Part shown: in pieces, positions 1-6,609 of the stretch
Layout: every line of letters begins with the position of its first letter
Numbering within the stretch: the first letter of the stretch is position 1
NCBI GenBank assembly: GCA_020433785.1
Contig: JAGRCC010000130.1
Span: 1-19,814, forward strand
DNA length: 19,814 nucleotides
Source of the DNA: Anaerolineae bacterium
Lineage (GTDB): Bacteria > Chloroflexota > Anaerolineae > 4572-78 > J111
Direction: 5' to 3'
The notes under the pieces: model-generated
Seen by the model: the letters and a program-made list of their open reading frames with translations, nothing else
Told to the model about the DNA's origin: nothing
The model's database searches: none
Position numbers and translations under genes: made by a program

Positions 1-1664
1 CGCAGGATATTGCGCTTAAAGGCGCCGGGCAGCGGCTTAAAGTAAAGGTCGAGCGGCTGCTTCGTCATGAGCAAGTTGCCGTAGGTGGCGGCCAGGAAGC
101 ACAACTCCATCGAGTGATAGCCGCTCATCGAGTGGCTGCCCTTGAAGCGTTCCGTACCCATCAAATAAGGCAAACCGTTGGCTAATACGTTGAAGAAGAC
201 CGCGCCGTCGTCGTGATCTAAGAAAAAGGCGTTGTAAAAGGCGGATGACTCGCGGGCTAATTTCTGGTACTCAGCGTCGCCCAAAATGCCGTTTAAGATC
301 ATATAGGCTAGAATACCCTGTTCTTGCTGCCACCAGGCTTTGCGGTCGTGGAAAGCAAAGCGGTTGACCTCTTCACTGCCCCGTAATTTCCGCTCCATCA
401 CATCATACCAGCCGCCGCGCTGATTGTCCATGCCCACTTTGGGCATCTCGACGGCAATACGGCGGGCCAGAGTTTCATACTCCTCTTTGGGCTTCAGACC
501 GTACATGCGCATTAAGTTCCAGGCAATTTTGAGGTTATGGCCAACCACCCCCCGGTTTTGCTGCCACATATGGGTGGTGTCGTGCGACCAATCCTCATAA
601 AATTTTTCCTGAACAAAGGGGCTGTTGTTATAGTCCGGGAAATACTGTTGAATGGTGTCAAAGGTGTATTCCAGGAATTCAGCGTAGCGATTTTCGCCGG
701 TCGCCAGATAGAGGTTAATCAGGTAGGCTGGGGCATGGTCGCCGACAGAGTTCCAGTTCTTTTTGCCTTTGTTCTCGCCCAGAGAAGCGCTGTTGGGGTC
801 GAGGGTAATCGGGTCAAGGTGGGAGTAATAGCCCCCCTTGAATTTATCGAGGAAAAAGCGATCAAACAGGTCAACCGTTAGCTCCGCGTCTTGCAGAATG
901 CGGGGGTCGCCGGTGATGCGGTAATTTTGAATGGGACCGGCCAGAGCGTAAATCTGCTCGTAGGCCGGGATACCGTCGAAGTCATCGCCAAATTCCGAGG
1001 CAAACACTTTCGTCTCGCGCTGGCCGTGGATATCGATGCCGTGATACCAGTAGACGACTTTTTCATCGGTATCATAAAAACGCATATGTTCCCGCAGGTA
1101 TTCGGTGCCTTTTTCGGCCCCTTCCAGGTAACGGTCGTCACCCGTGAGCAAATAAGCCGAGGAAAAGCCGTAAACCAGGCGGGAAATGGTGTCGGTTTCC
1201 TGGCGATAGTTGTCGCCGGCCTTCTCGCCGTTTAGGGTGATGGTCGTGCGGTAATCTTTATAATCAACTGGTTGACCCTGAAACTGGGCTTGCAGATAAA
1301 AGTCGGCAATGGCGGCGATCTGCTTCACCCACCAATCCTGCCGTTCAAAGACGAAGTTATCGTCTTTGCGACCGGGGAAGATCATAAATTGGGCTTCAAA
1401 AGTGAAGCTAGAATGTTCGGGGTAGTAAATGCCATACACAAATAAATAGCGACCCGGCGTTAGCATTGCCTTCATCTGGTCTTGGCTGGTCCAGGTGCGC
1501 GGTTCGTTCAGGTTGTTGGCAATCCAGCCATAAGTGCCCGACGCGAATTTGACCTGATATTCTCGCCCATCGGTTGTTTTGAGGCCAAAGGTATCGGACC
1601 CATCAAAATCGGTCACATACCCGGCAATCGTATCTGAGAAAGTGAAATTTATGTCATTAGTCAT
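1..1664 (-). CDS. AGE-family (N-acylglucosamine 2-epimerase-like) protein, 3' end beyond window
   Basis: The frame is open from the ATG at 1664 to the left edge, giving at least 554 residues with the C-terminus missing. The start is supported by an AGGAGAG ribosome binding site six bases upstream. Residues 1 to about 100 look like a small beta-rich domain. From about residue 120 the sequence is helical with aromatic repeats typical of an (alpha/alpha)6 barrel. The segment read from about 546 to 517 contains VGHNLKIAW, matching the conserved GH-x-x-E/K-x-AW stretch of AGE enzymes, and RGGWYD and KAWWQQEQG follow, also family-like. Family members isomerise sugars or N-acyl-hexosamines in the cytoplasm. 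The substrate cannot be read from sequence, and a glycoside-hydrolase-like role with the same fold is possible. It lies last in the encapsulin-associated array, 216 bases after the CMD-like gene, so membership in that operon is uncertain. Confidence 0.7.
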   Translation of the reverse strand, partial: MTNDINFTFSDTIAGYVTDFDGSDTFGLKTTDGREYQVKFASGTYGWIANNLNEPRTWTSQDQMKAMLTPGRYLFVYGIYYPEHSSFTFEAQFMIFPGRKDDNFVFERQDWWVKQIAAIADFYLQAQFQGQPVDYKDYRTTITLNGEKAGDNYRQETDTISRLVYGFSSAYLLTGDDRYLEGAEKGTEYLREHMRFYDTDEKVVYWYHGIDIHGQRETKVFASEFGDDFDGIPAYEQIYALAGPIQNYRITGDPRILQDAELTVDLFDRFFLDKFKGGYYSHLDPITLDPNSASLGENKGKKNWNSVGDHAPAYLINLYLATGENRYAEFLEYTFDTIQQYFPDYNNSPFVQEKFYEDWSHDTTHMWQQNRGVVGHNLKIAWNLMRMYGLKPKEEYETLARRIAVEMPKVGMDNQRGGWYDVMERKLRGSEEVNRFAFHDRKAWWQQEQGILAYMILNGILGDAEYQKLARESSAFYNAFFLDHDDGAVFFNVLANGLPYLMGTERFKGSHSMSGYHSMELCFLAATYGNLLMTKQPLDLYFKPLPGAFKRNIL

Positions 1665-1880
1665 GTTTAACTCTCCTGACGTAAAAATAGCTTCAATAAT
1701 TCTGTAAAAAACAACCGGCATGGACGTACTTCAGCCCATCCCCAACCTCAAGGAAGCAGCGTACGATCCTGAAAATCGTCCCGGTGTGGCTTCCAGCCAC
1801 CGTTGACAGACGTCATGGTATCCTGACGGGGCAATTCGATTAATTTGGCGGCGCCGACTGATAGCTGGCGCTAACCCAGA

Positions 1881-2321
1881 TTAGGCCGGGCCAAAAACCT
1901 CGTCCAGGACGCTAAAGCAGGCCGCTGCTTTATTGAAGCCGGCGTAGACGCACATAAATAGCAAAAGTTCTTCAATTTCGGCGCGGGTGGCCCCTTGTTT
2001 GCGAGCCATATCGACGTGAACGACCATTGGGCCGCCCGCTCGCTCTTGATTGACCACATCAACGGCGATGGTGATCAGCGCTTTGGTTTTTTGGTCAATC
2101 AACGGTCGGCCCCAGGCCTCACCAGCGACGCGGGTACAAAAATCGCCAAACTTGGGGTTGACCCCGCTTAACCCGGCTTGAAGTTCATAATCATCTAACA
2201 CAGCGTTTCTGTATTTTGGGACAGAACCATTGCTTGACCCATTCCCATTGCTGAACGAGGACGATGATCCCCCGTTACCGGATCGTTTACGGGCATTAAA
2301 TTCCGAATAATCAGTTGCCAT
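1881..2321 (-). CDS. Carboxymuconolactone decarboxylase-like protein with N-terminal motif and flexible linker
   Basis: 146 residues from an ATG preceded by CAGGAG. Residues 1-13 hold a TDYS motif (3-6). Residues 14-33 are almost only Ser, Gly and Asn, a flexible linker. Residues 45-146 form an all-alpha CMD/AhpD-like domain: RPLIDQKTKALITIAVDVVNQ, a conserved His at about 102, GATRAEIEE, then VYAGFNKAAACFSVLDEVF. The AhpD peroxidase CXXC motif is absent (Cys124 and Cys135 are too far apart), so a decarboxylase- or hydratase-like activity fits better than peroxide reduction. Tag plus linker plus catalytic domain is the arrangement expected of an encapsulin cargo; that is inference. It sits 86 bases downstream of the EthD/NTF2 fusion, separated by a strong hairpin. 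Confidence 0.85.
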   Translation of the reverse strand: MATDYSEFNARKRSGNGGSSSSFSNGNGSSNGSVPKYRNAVLDDYELQAGLSGVNPKFGDFCTRVAGEAWGRPLIDQKTKALITIAVDVVNQERAGGPMVVHVDMARKQGATRAEIEELLLFMCVYAGFNKAAACFSVLDEVFGPA

Positions 2322-2348
2322 AAGCTTTTAACTCCTGTCAAATAGGAT

Positions 2349-2383
2349 AAAGTGGCCGGGATGGTTGACCCGCCGGTCACTTT
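2349..2383 (-). other. Intercistronic hairpin (11-bp stem)
   Basis: AAAGTGGCCGG (2349-2359) and CCGGTCACTTT (2373-2383) pair over 11 bases with one G-U type position and a 13-base loop. It lies between the EthD/NTF2 fusion stop and the ribosome binding site of the CMD-like gene. Only TTTATCC follows on the transcribed strand, so it is not a classical terminator. An RNA processing, stabilising or partial attenuation element is more likely. Confidence 0.45.
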
Positions 2384-2407
2384 GTTTAATGGCTTTTTAG
2401 TAGCCTC

Positions 2408-3001
2408 TCAAGTCGTAATTAATCTTAACAGATCGGGCGAAGCAAACACGTCGCGGTAGAACGTTAGCTGTTCGCCCTTGAAGTAGCACCCGCCTCGATG
2501 ACCGCGCCGCACCCAGGCGACGCTACCTTTGGCGATGGTCTCGCGGGTGTTGTCATCCATACAGGCCCACTCGAACCAGACAAATTCGCCATGGAACATC
2601 ACAATAGGCCAGGTCATGGTGACGCCGGGTTGGGCAATCAAAGCCCACCAGTGCTTCTCGCGTTCTTTCTGTTCATCCAGGCCGTAATAAGGGCCATCCT
2701 GGCAGAAATAAACCAGATTTTCGTGATATTCATCGGTTAATAAATCGCCCCGGCCGCGTCTTAGGGCTTCGCAGTGGCTGGGCCACCACTCTTTGTTTTC
2801 CCGTTCAATTTGCTCCAGGCTGTACCGCGATGAAAGTTCCGGCAAGTTCCGTTCTTTCATCGTAATGTATCTTTCAGCATCGGCGATCAATTTATCGCCG
2901 ATATGTTTGGGTACAGGTTCTGGGGTAGAGTAATCTGCTGATAAATCTCGGTAATAGTTAATTCGCCGTCTCACTGGAGATGACCCATTATTACTTGCCA
3001 T
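2408..3001 (-). CDS. Possible internal start: stand-alone NTF2-like product of the fusion gene
   Basis: Codon 352 of the fusion is an ATG (2999-3001). GGAGGA lies at 3008-3013, exactly six bases before it, as good a ribosome binding site as any in the window. Translation from here would give a 197-residue protein: a short Ser/Asn leader, the RINYYRDLSADYS motif at about residues 13-25, then the NTF2-like domain. Either the gene makes two products, or two once-separate genes were joined in frame and the old start signals remain. The sequence does not show which. Confidence 0.4.
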   Translation of the reverse strand: MASNNGSSPVRRRINYYRDLSADYSTPEPVPKHIGDKLIADAERYITMKERNLPELSSRYSLEQIERENKEWWPSHCEALRRGRGDLLTDEYHENLVYFCQDGPYYGLDEQKEREKHWWALIAQPGVTMTWPIVMFHGEFVWFEWACMDDNTRETIAKGSVAWVRRGHRGGCYFKGEQLTFYRDVFASPDLLRLITT

Positions 3002-4054
3002 TGCTGATCCTCCGTTATTAGTCAGTCTTGCTGATTGGCCGGTATTGTTAGCGGCCCCTGAGGTATTTCTTCTGGCGGCGGCGACCGGCGCGCTTCTGCC
3101 GACGGCTGCCACCGACGTACTATTATTGGCCATTGGTAGGCTATGGGTAATCCGGCCAACCACAAGGTCGTGAATATCGGCCTTGAGTTGATTAGTTGCC
3201 CCAAGGGTAGTGATCAATTGAGCCGTTCTGGAGCCTCGCTGTCCGGCCAGGGTCATCACACCGTTGTACACAAATGTGTACGGGTCTCGCTCCGGGAAGG
3301 GGCAAACCTGTTTGACGTACCGGGCCTGATCGCTGACTGCATCGGCATATTGCGGCGAGGCAAAGAAAAGCTCCATATCGAGTTTATTACTAAATGCAAT
3401 TTCATAAGCAGCTTGATACTGCTTTTCCGGTGGTTCATAATGTACAACCCCGGCCGCATCGGGACGGGACACATCAGGCGGCTCAAACAGGTGGAGCCGG
3501 AACTTGAGCACCCGGTCGCTGCGCTCGACATTGGCGGCAAACGTATCGGTCATATACTGGCGGAAGCTGGCCACACTACTTCCCGGCGCTTGTCTGACCA
3601 TCACATGAAACTTGATGACGGGCAGGTTGCCGTTGGGCGCTCCCTCGGCAATACCATCGACGTAGGTGATGGAGTTGCCTTCTTCAGTAACGTAGCCGAT
3701 GGCTTTGCTGAAGATATTGTGCTCATCGTCCATCAAGATGCCGGCGGCGTCGAACCAGATCTGCCGGTCGGCCACCGACTTGAAGGTTAACTCAGCAATA
3801 CCATCGAACTGGTCTTCTTCGGCGGTGCTATAATCGACGCCGTCAACTACCGGGAAGATACCACCGACATTATGACCGACATGGAACTGCCAATATTGAA
3901 ACTGACCGGGTAGTCGGGCGCAAACCGGGCCATGCACGTCCCGCCAATAGTCGTCAAACGCGGTCAGGGTAATCCCTTTGCGTTTCCATAGCGGCACGTA
4001 AAATGTAACTCTGGCCTCGTTATCGCGCCCTGCATAGTCAGTTTTGAAGGCCAT
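2408..4054 (-). CDS. Tandem EthD-like domain / NTF2-like (SnoaL-type) fusion protein
   Basis: 548 residues, ATG with GAGGAAAG upstream. Residues 12-135 are an EthD-like dimeric alpha/beta barrel (VTFYVPLWKRKG, FDDYWRDVHGPVCARLPG). Residues 145-300 look like a second, diverged copy (IKFHVMV, RSDRVLKFRLHLFEPPD). Residues 308-360 are an Asn/Ser/Ala-rich linker. Residues 364-376 carry the RINYYRDLSADYS motif, and 415-548 look like an NTF2/SnoaL-like cone fold (ENLVYFCQDGPYYG, TMTWPIVMFHGEFVWFEW). EthD and SnoaL folds serve in ring cyclisation, oxygenation or decarboxylation; no reaction can be assigned. The EthD part is nearly identical to that of the fusion at 4641-6545, so the two arose by duplication. 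Inside the linker a perfect GGAGGA and an ATG (3001) could start the NTF2-like half separately. Confidence 0.85.
   Translation of the reverse strand: MAFKTDYAGRDNEARVTFYVPLWKRKGITLTAFDDYWRDVHGPVCARLPGQFQYWQFHVGHNVGGIFPVVDGVDYSTAEEDQFDGIAELTFKSVADRQIWFDAAGILMDDEHNIFSKAIGYVTEEGNSITYVDGIAEGAPNGNLPVIKFHVMVRQAPGSSVASFRQYMTDTFAANVERSDRVLKFRLHLFEPPDVSRPDAAGVVHYEPPEKQYQAAYEIAFSNKLDMELFFASPQYADAVSDQARYVKQVCPFPERDPYTFVYNGVMTLAGQRGSRTAQLITTLGATNQLKADIHDLVVGRITHSLPMANNSTSVAAVGRSAPVAAARRNTSGAANNTGQSARLTNNGGSAMASNNGSSPVRRRINYYRDLSADYSTPEPVPKHIGDKLIADAERYITMKERNLPELSSRYSLEQIERENKEWWPSHCEALRRGRGDLLTDEYHENLVYFCQDGPYYGLDEQKEREKHWWALIAQPGVTMTWPIVMFHGEFVWFEWACMDDNTRETIAKGSVAWVRRGHRGGCYFKGEQLTFYRDVFASPDLLRLITT
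3008..3013 (-). promoter_or_regulatory. Internal Shine-Dalgarno GGAGGA inside the EthD/NTF2 fusion
   Basis: TCCTCC on the plus strand gives GGAGGA on the coding strand, six bases before an in-frame ATG. It codes Gly-Gly in the low-complexity linker, so it could also arise from linker composition. The exact spacing to ATG argues for a working or relict start site. Confidence 0.45.
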
Positions 4055-4070
4055 TAATTTCTTTCCTCAT

Positions 4071-4553
4071 TCATGCTTTAGGCTTAGCTGGACTAATTTC
4101 TATCCCGTAGTTAGGAGCGGCCGCTCGAAGCTGCTCAACATATTCTGGCGTCATTGGCTCTGGCGGCGCGGTGCGGTCGATGACCGGCCGGCCGGTTTCG
4201 TACAAGAACTTTTCCATCCCAGCGGGGGCGATCAAGTCCAGCATTCGGGCCGGGGTCGATCCCTCATTTTTGAAGGAGTGCAATACACCTTTTGGAATAT
4301 GAATGAAACAGCCGGTATCTAACCAGATACGTTCGTCGTTGACATAGAATGTCAGTTCACCTTCCAAAACGTAAATTGCTTCTACTTCCCGGCGGTGAAG
4401 ATGCGGCGGCGGTCCGGCACCCGGCGGCACAACCCCTTCAAACAAGGTGTAGGTTCCTTCGGTTTCGTCACCTACAGCCTGAAAGGTGTAATGATTACCG
4501 GCGACCCAGATACACTCGCCTTCACCTGGCCTTACAACTTTAACGCCTTGCAA
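4071..4553 (-). CDS. Single-domain cupin protein
   Basis: No ATG fits. A TTG at 4553 has CAGGAG eight bases upstream, giving 160 residues that begin just before the cupin fold; the frame stays open to another TTG at 4577 without a clear binding site. Cupin motif 1 is complete: GAGPPPHLH then E (His51, His53, Glu58 from the 4553 start). Motif 2 is IPKGVLHSFKN (His92). The four metal ligands are therefore all present, so a mononuclear metal site (Fe, Mn, Ni or similar) is expected. The C-terminal APNYGIEI resembles SPDYGLEY at the end of the cupin half of the neighbouring fusion, which suggests the two cupins are paralogues. The role may be a dioxygenase, isomerase or decarboxylase, or small-molecule binding. 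Confidence 0.85.
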   Translation of the reverse strand: MQGVKVVRPGEGECIWVAGNHYTFQAVGDETEGTYTLFEGVVPPGAGPPPHLHRREVEAIYVLEGELTFYVNDERIWLDTGCFIHIPKGVLHSFKNEGSTPARMLDLIAPAGMEKFLYETGRPVIDRTAPPEPMTPEYVEQLRAAAPNYGIEISPAKPKA

Positions 4554-4621
4554 TACGTTCGCTCCTGAAGCCAACAAATGAACTTGTGGCTTGTTACCAA
4601 AAACATGTGACCGTCTGTCTC

Positions 4622-4641
4622 AGACCTTAAATTCAAGGTCT
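4622..4641 (-). other. Hairpin at the stop codon of the EthD/cupin fusion gene
   Basis: AGACCTT (4622-4628) and AAGGTCT (4635-4641) form a perfect 7-bp stem with a six-base loop, overlapping the stop codon at 4641. No T-run follows on the transcribed strand, so it is more likely an mRNA-end stabiliser or partial attenuator than a terminator. Confidence 0.35.
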
Positions 4642-6545
4642 TACTCAAGGGTACCGCCCTTGTAATACTCCTGATCTTCAGCCAGGGCATATTCCAGGCC
4701 GTAATCAGGCGAAAGGGTTAGGTATTTTTCAACATCCTCTTCCGTCGTCGGCGGCAAAGGTGCATTGACATCACTTATTTGGTGACCGACGGCCAGTAGA
4801 TAATATTCTTCGACTGAAGGTGACATAATCACCAAGATGCGCGCCTTTTTGTTGGTTTTATTGGTAAAACTATGCACGACTTCTTTGGGCACATTCACAA
4901 AATCGCCCTCGCGCAACACAACTTCTTCACCGTCAACCACAAAGGTTAGCTCACCCTCGGCAATGTAAAAGCCTTCTTCATTCCAGTGCTGAATGTGAGG
5001 CGGCGGCCCACCCCCCGGCGGAATAAGCGATTCCATAAAGCCGTAGGCGTTGTCCGTTTCCTCGCCCAGCGCCATGAAGGAGCAAATGTCGCCGGAAGTT
5101 TCGATGATCCGTCTGTCTTTCGGTCTGATAACTTTGGCAACGGGCCTTTTCTTGAAGGTTTGGAAAAAGTCCGGTTTGCCGTACCGATTGAAAGGCGAGA
5201 AGATTTGGGCCATATTGGGTTTAGCGCCAGTAGCCACCGGTCCGGGCAAACTGCCGTTACCGTTACCGTTGCCGCCATTGGCCTGGGCCGAACTGTGCGA
5301 AAAGGCCCCCACCACTAACTGGTGAATGTCGCTTCTGAGTTGATTGGTAGCACCCAATTCAGTGATCAGTCCGGCTGTTCTTGAGCCGCGCTGACCGGTT
5401 AAGGTCATCTGGCCATTGTACACGAACGTGTAAGCATCGCGTTCCGGCAAAGGACTGACTTGTTTGATATACCGAGCCTGGTCGGCAATGGCGTTAGCAT
5501 AGTCGGACGAAGCAAAGAAAAGCTCCATATCCAGCTTATTTCTAAACGCAATTTCAAAGGCGGCCTGGTACTGTTTTTCCGGCGGCTCATAGTGAACAAC
5601 CCCAGCCGCATCGGGACGGGACACATCGGGCGGCTCAAACAGGTGGAGCCGGAATTTGAGAACCCGGTCGCTGCGCTTGACATTAGCGGCAAAGGTGTCG
5701 GTCATGTACCGGCGAAAATCGGCGTTGCCGACCCACGGCGTTTGACTGACCATGACGTGAAATTTGATGATATCCAGATCGCCGTTGGGGTCGCCGTTTG
5801 AGATACCATCAACATAAGTGATGGAGTTCCCCTGTTCGGTGACGTAGCCAATGGCTTTGCTGAAGATATTATGCTCGTCATCCATCAGGATGCCGGCGGC
5901 GTCAAACCAAGTTTGTCGATCAGCGACCGATCTGAACGTTAATTCAGCGATACCATCAAATTGGTCTTCTTCATCCGTAGTATAATCGACCCCATCGACA
6001 ACGGGAAAAATCCCGCCTTCGTTGTGGCCTACGTGAAATTGCCAATATTGAAACTGGCCGGGCAGCCGGGCGCAAACCGGGCCATGCACATCCCGCCAGT
6101 AATCGTCGAATGCTTCTAAAGTGATGCCTTTGCGTTTCCACAATAGCACATAGAACGTAACTCTGGCCTCATTGTCGCGGGCTGAGTAGTCCGTGAGACC
6201 GGCTGAGTTACTGGGGCGGCGTTCCGGCGGGCGAGATGGGCTGGCTCCCGCGCCATTGGTGGACCCATTGGTCGCAGGGGGGCTGGCCGCTGCACGGCTT
6301 GATGACGCACCGTTACCGGCCACAGACGGCCCTTGTAAGGCCACAGTGGTGGGTACATCCATCACCCCTGACACTTTTAGGCCATACTTCCGTTGGAATG
6401 CGGTGAGAGCCTCTCGAGTTCCCGGCCCGAAAAATTCACGATCGACCTCAGACGCCGGCAGGTCAAACCCGTGCTGTCGGAGTTTACTGTGAATATTTCG
6501 TACCTCGTCGCCAAACGCGCCTACTGAAAGATTGCCTATAGGCAT
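4641..6545 (-). CDS. Peptidoglycan-binding-like / tandem EthD / cupin fusion protein
   Basis: 634 residues from the ATG at 6545, chosen because GAGGAGG lies five bases upstream; a TTG six codons earlier lies upstream of that binding site. Residues 3-72 match the PG_binding_1 three-helix fold (LSVGAFGDEVRNIHSKL, FFGPGTREALTAFQRKYGLKVSGVMD). Residues 74-116 are a Ser/Ala/Asn/Pro linker, followed by TDYS (118-121). Residues 123-415 are two EthD-like domains nearly identical to those of the gene at 2408. Residues 422-440 are a Gly/Asn linker and 450-634 a cupin. There is no signal peptide, so the peptidoglycan-binding-like domain is probably a protein-interaction module in the cytoplasm. In cupin motif 1 the second His is Gln (HIQH, residues 517-520), while Glu524 and His558 remain, so metal binding may be altered. 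Confidence 0.88.
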   Translation of the reverse strand: MPIGNLSVGAFGDEVRNIHSKLRQHGFDLPASEVDREFFGPGTREALTAFQRKYGLKVSGVMDVPTTVALQGPSVAGNGASSSRAAASPPATNGSTNGAGASPSRPPERRPSNSAGLTDYSARDNEARVTFYVLLWKRKGITLEAFDDYWRDVHGPVCARLPGQFQYWQFHVGHNEGGIFPVVDGVDYTTDEEDQFDGIAELTFRSVADRQTWFDAAGILMDDEHNIFSKAIGYVTEQGNSITYVDGISNGDPNGDLDIIKFHVMVSQTPWVGNADFRRYMTDTFAANVKRSDRVLKFRLHLFEPPDVSRPDAAGVVHYEPPEKQYQAAFEIAFRNKLDMELFFASSDYANAIADQARYIKQVSPLPERDAYTFVYNGQMTLTGQRGSRTAGLITELGATNQLRSDIHQLVVGAFSHSSAQANGGNGNGNGSLPGPVATGAKPNMAQIFSPFNRYGKPDFFQTFKKRPVAKVIRPKDRRIIETSGDICSFMALGEETDNAYGFMESLIPPGGGPPPHIQHWNEEGFYIAEGELTFVVDGEEVVLREGDFVNVPKEVVHSFTNKTNKKARILVIMSPSVEEYYLLAVGHQISDVNAPLPPTTEEDVEKYLTLSPDYGLEYALAEDQEYYKGGTLE

Positions 6546-6550
6546 GTTAG

Positions 6551-6557
6551 CCTCCTC
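6551..6557 (-). promoter_or_regulatory. Ribosome binding site GAGGAGG deciding the fusion start
   Basis: GAGGAGG on the coding strand ends five bases before the ATG at 6545. It rules in this start over the upstream in-frame TTG at 6563. Confidence 0.75.
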
Positions 6558-6609
6558 GTGCAATATACTTGTCTGTCATTCAATCGGACCTGTGTCTTCG
6601 TTGTCGGAG

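Noticed and set aside
1720..1806. 28-codon plus-strand frame (starts MDVLQPIPNLKEAAYDPENR) that faintly resembles a periplasmic polyamine-binding protein segment
   Set aside because: Too short, no ribosome binding site, no continuation in any frame; likely chance or an undetectable remnant.
1881..2321. AhpD-type peroxidase function for the CMD-like protein
   Set aside because: The required CXXC pair is missing.
3143..3790. 215-aa plus-strand open frame opposite the EthD/NTF2 gene
   Set aside because: It is antisense to a well-supported gene with clear domains, has no ribosome binding site, and its sequence shows no fold-like pattern.
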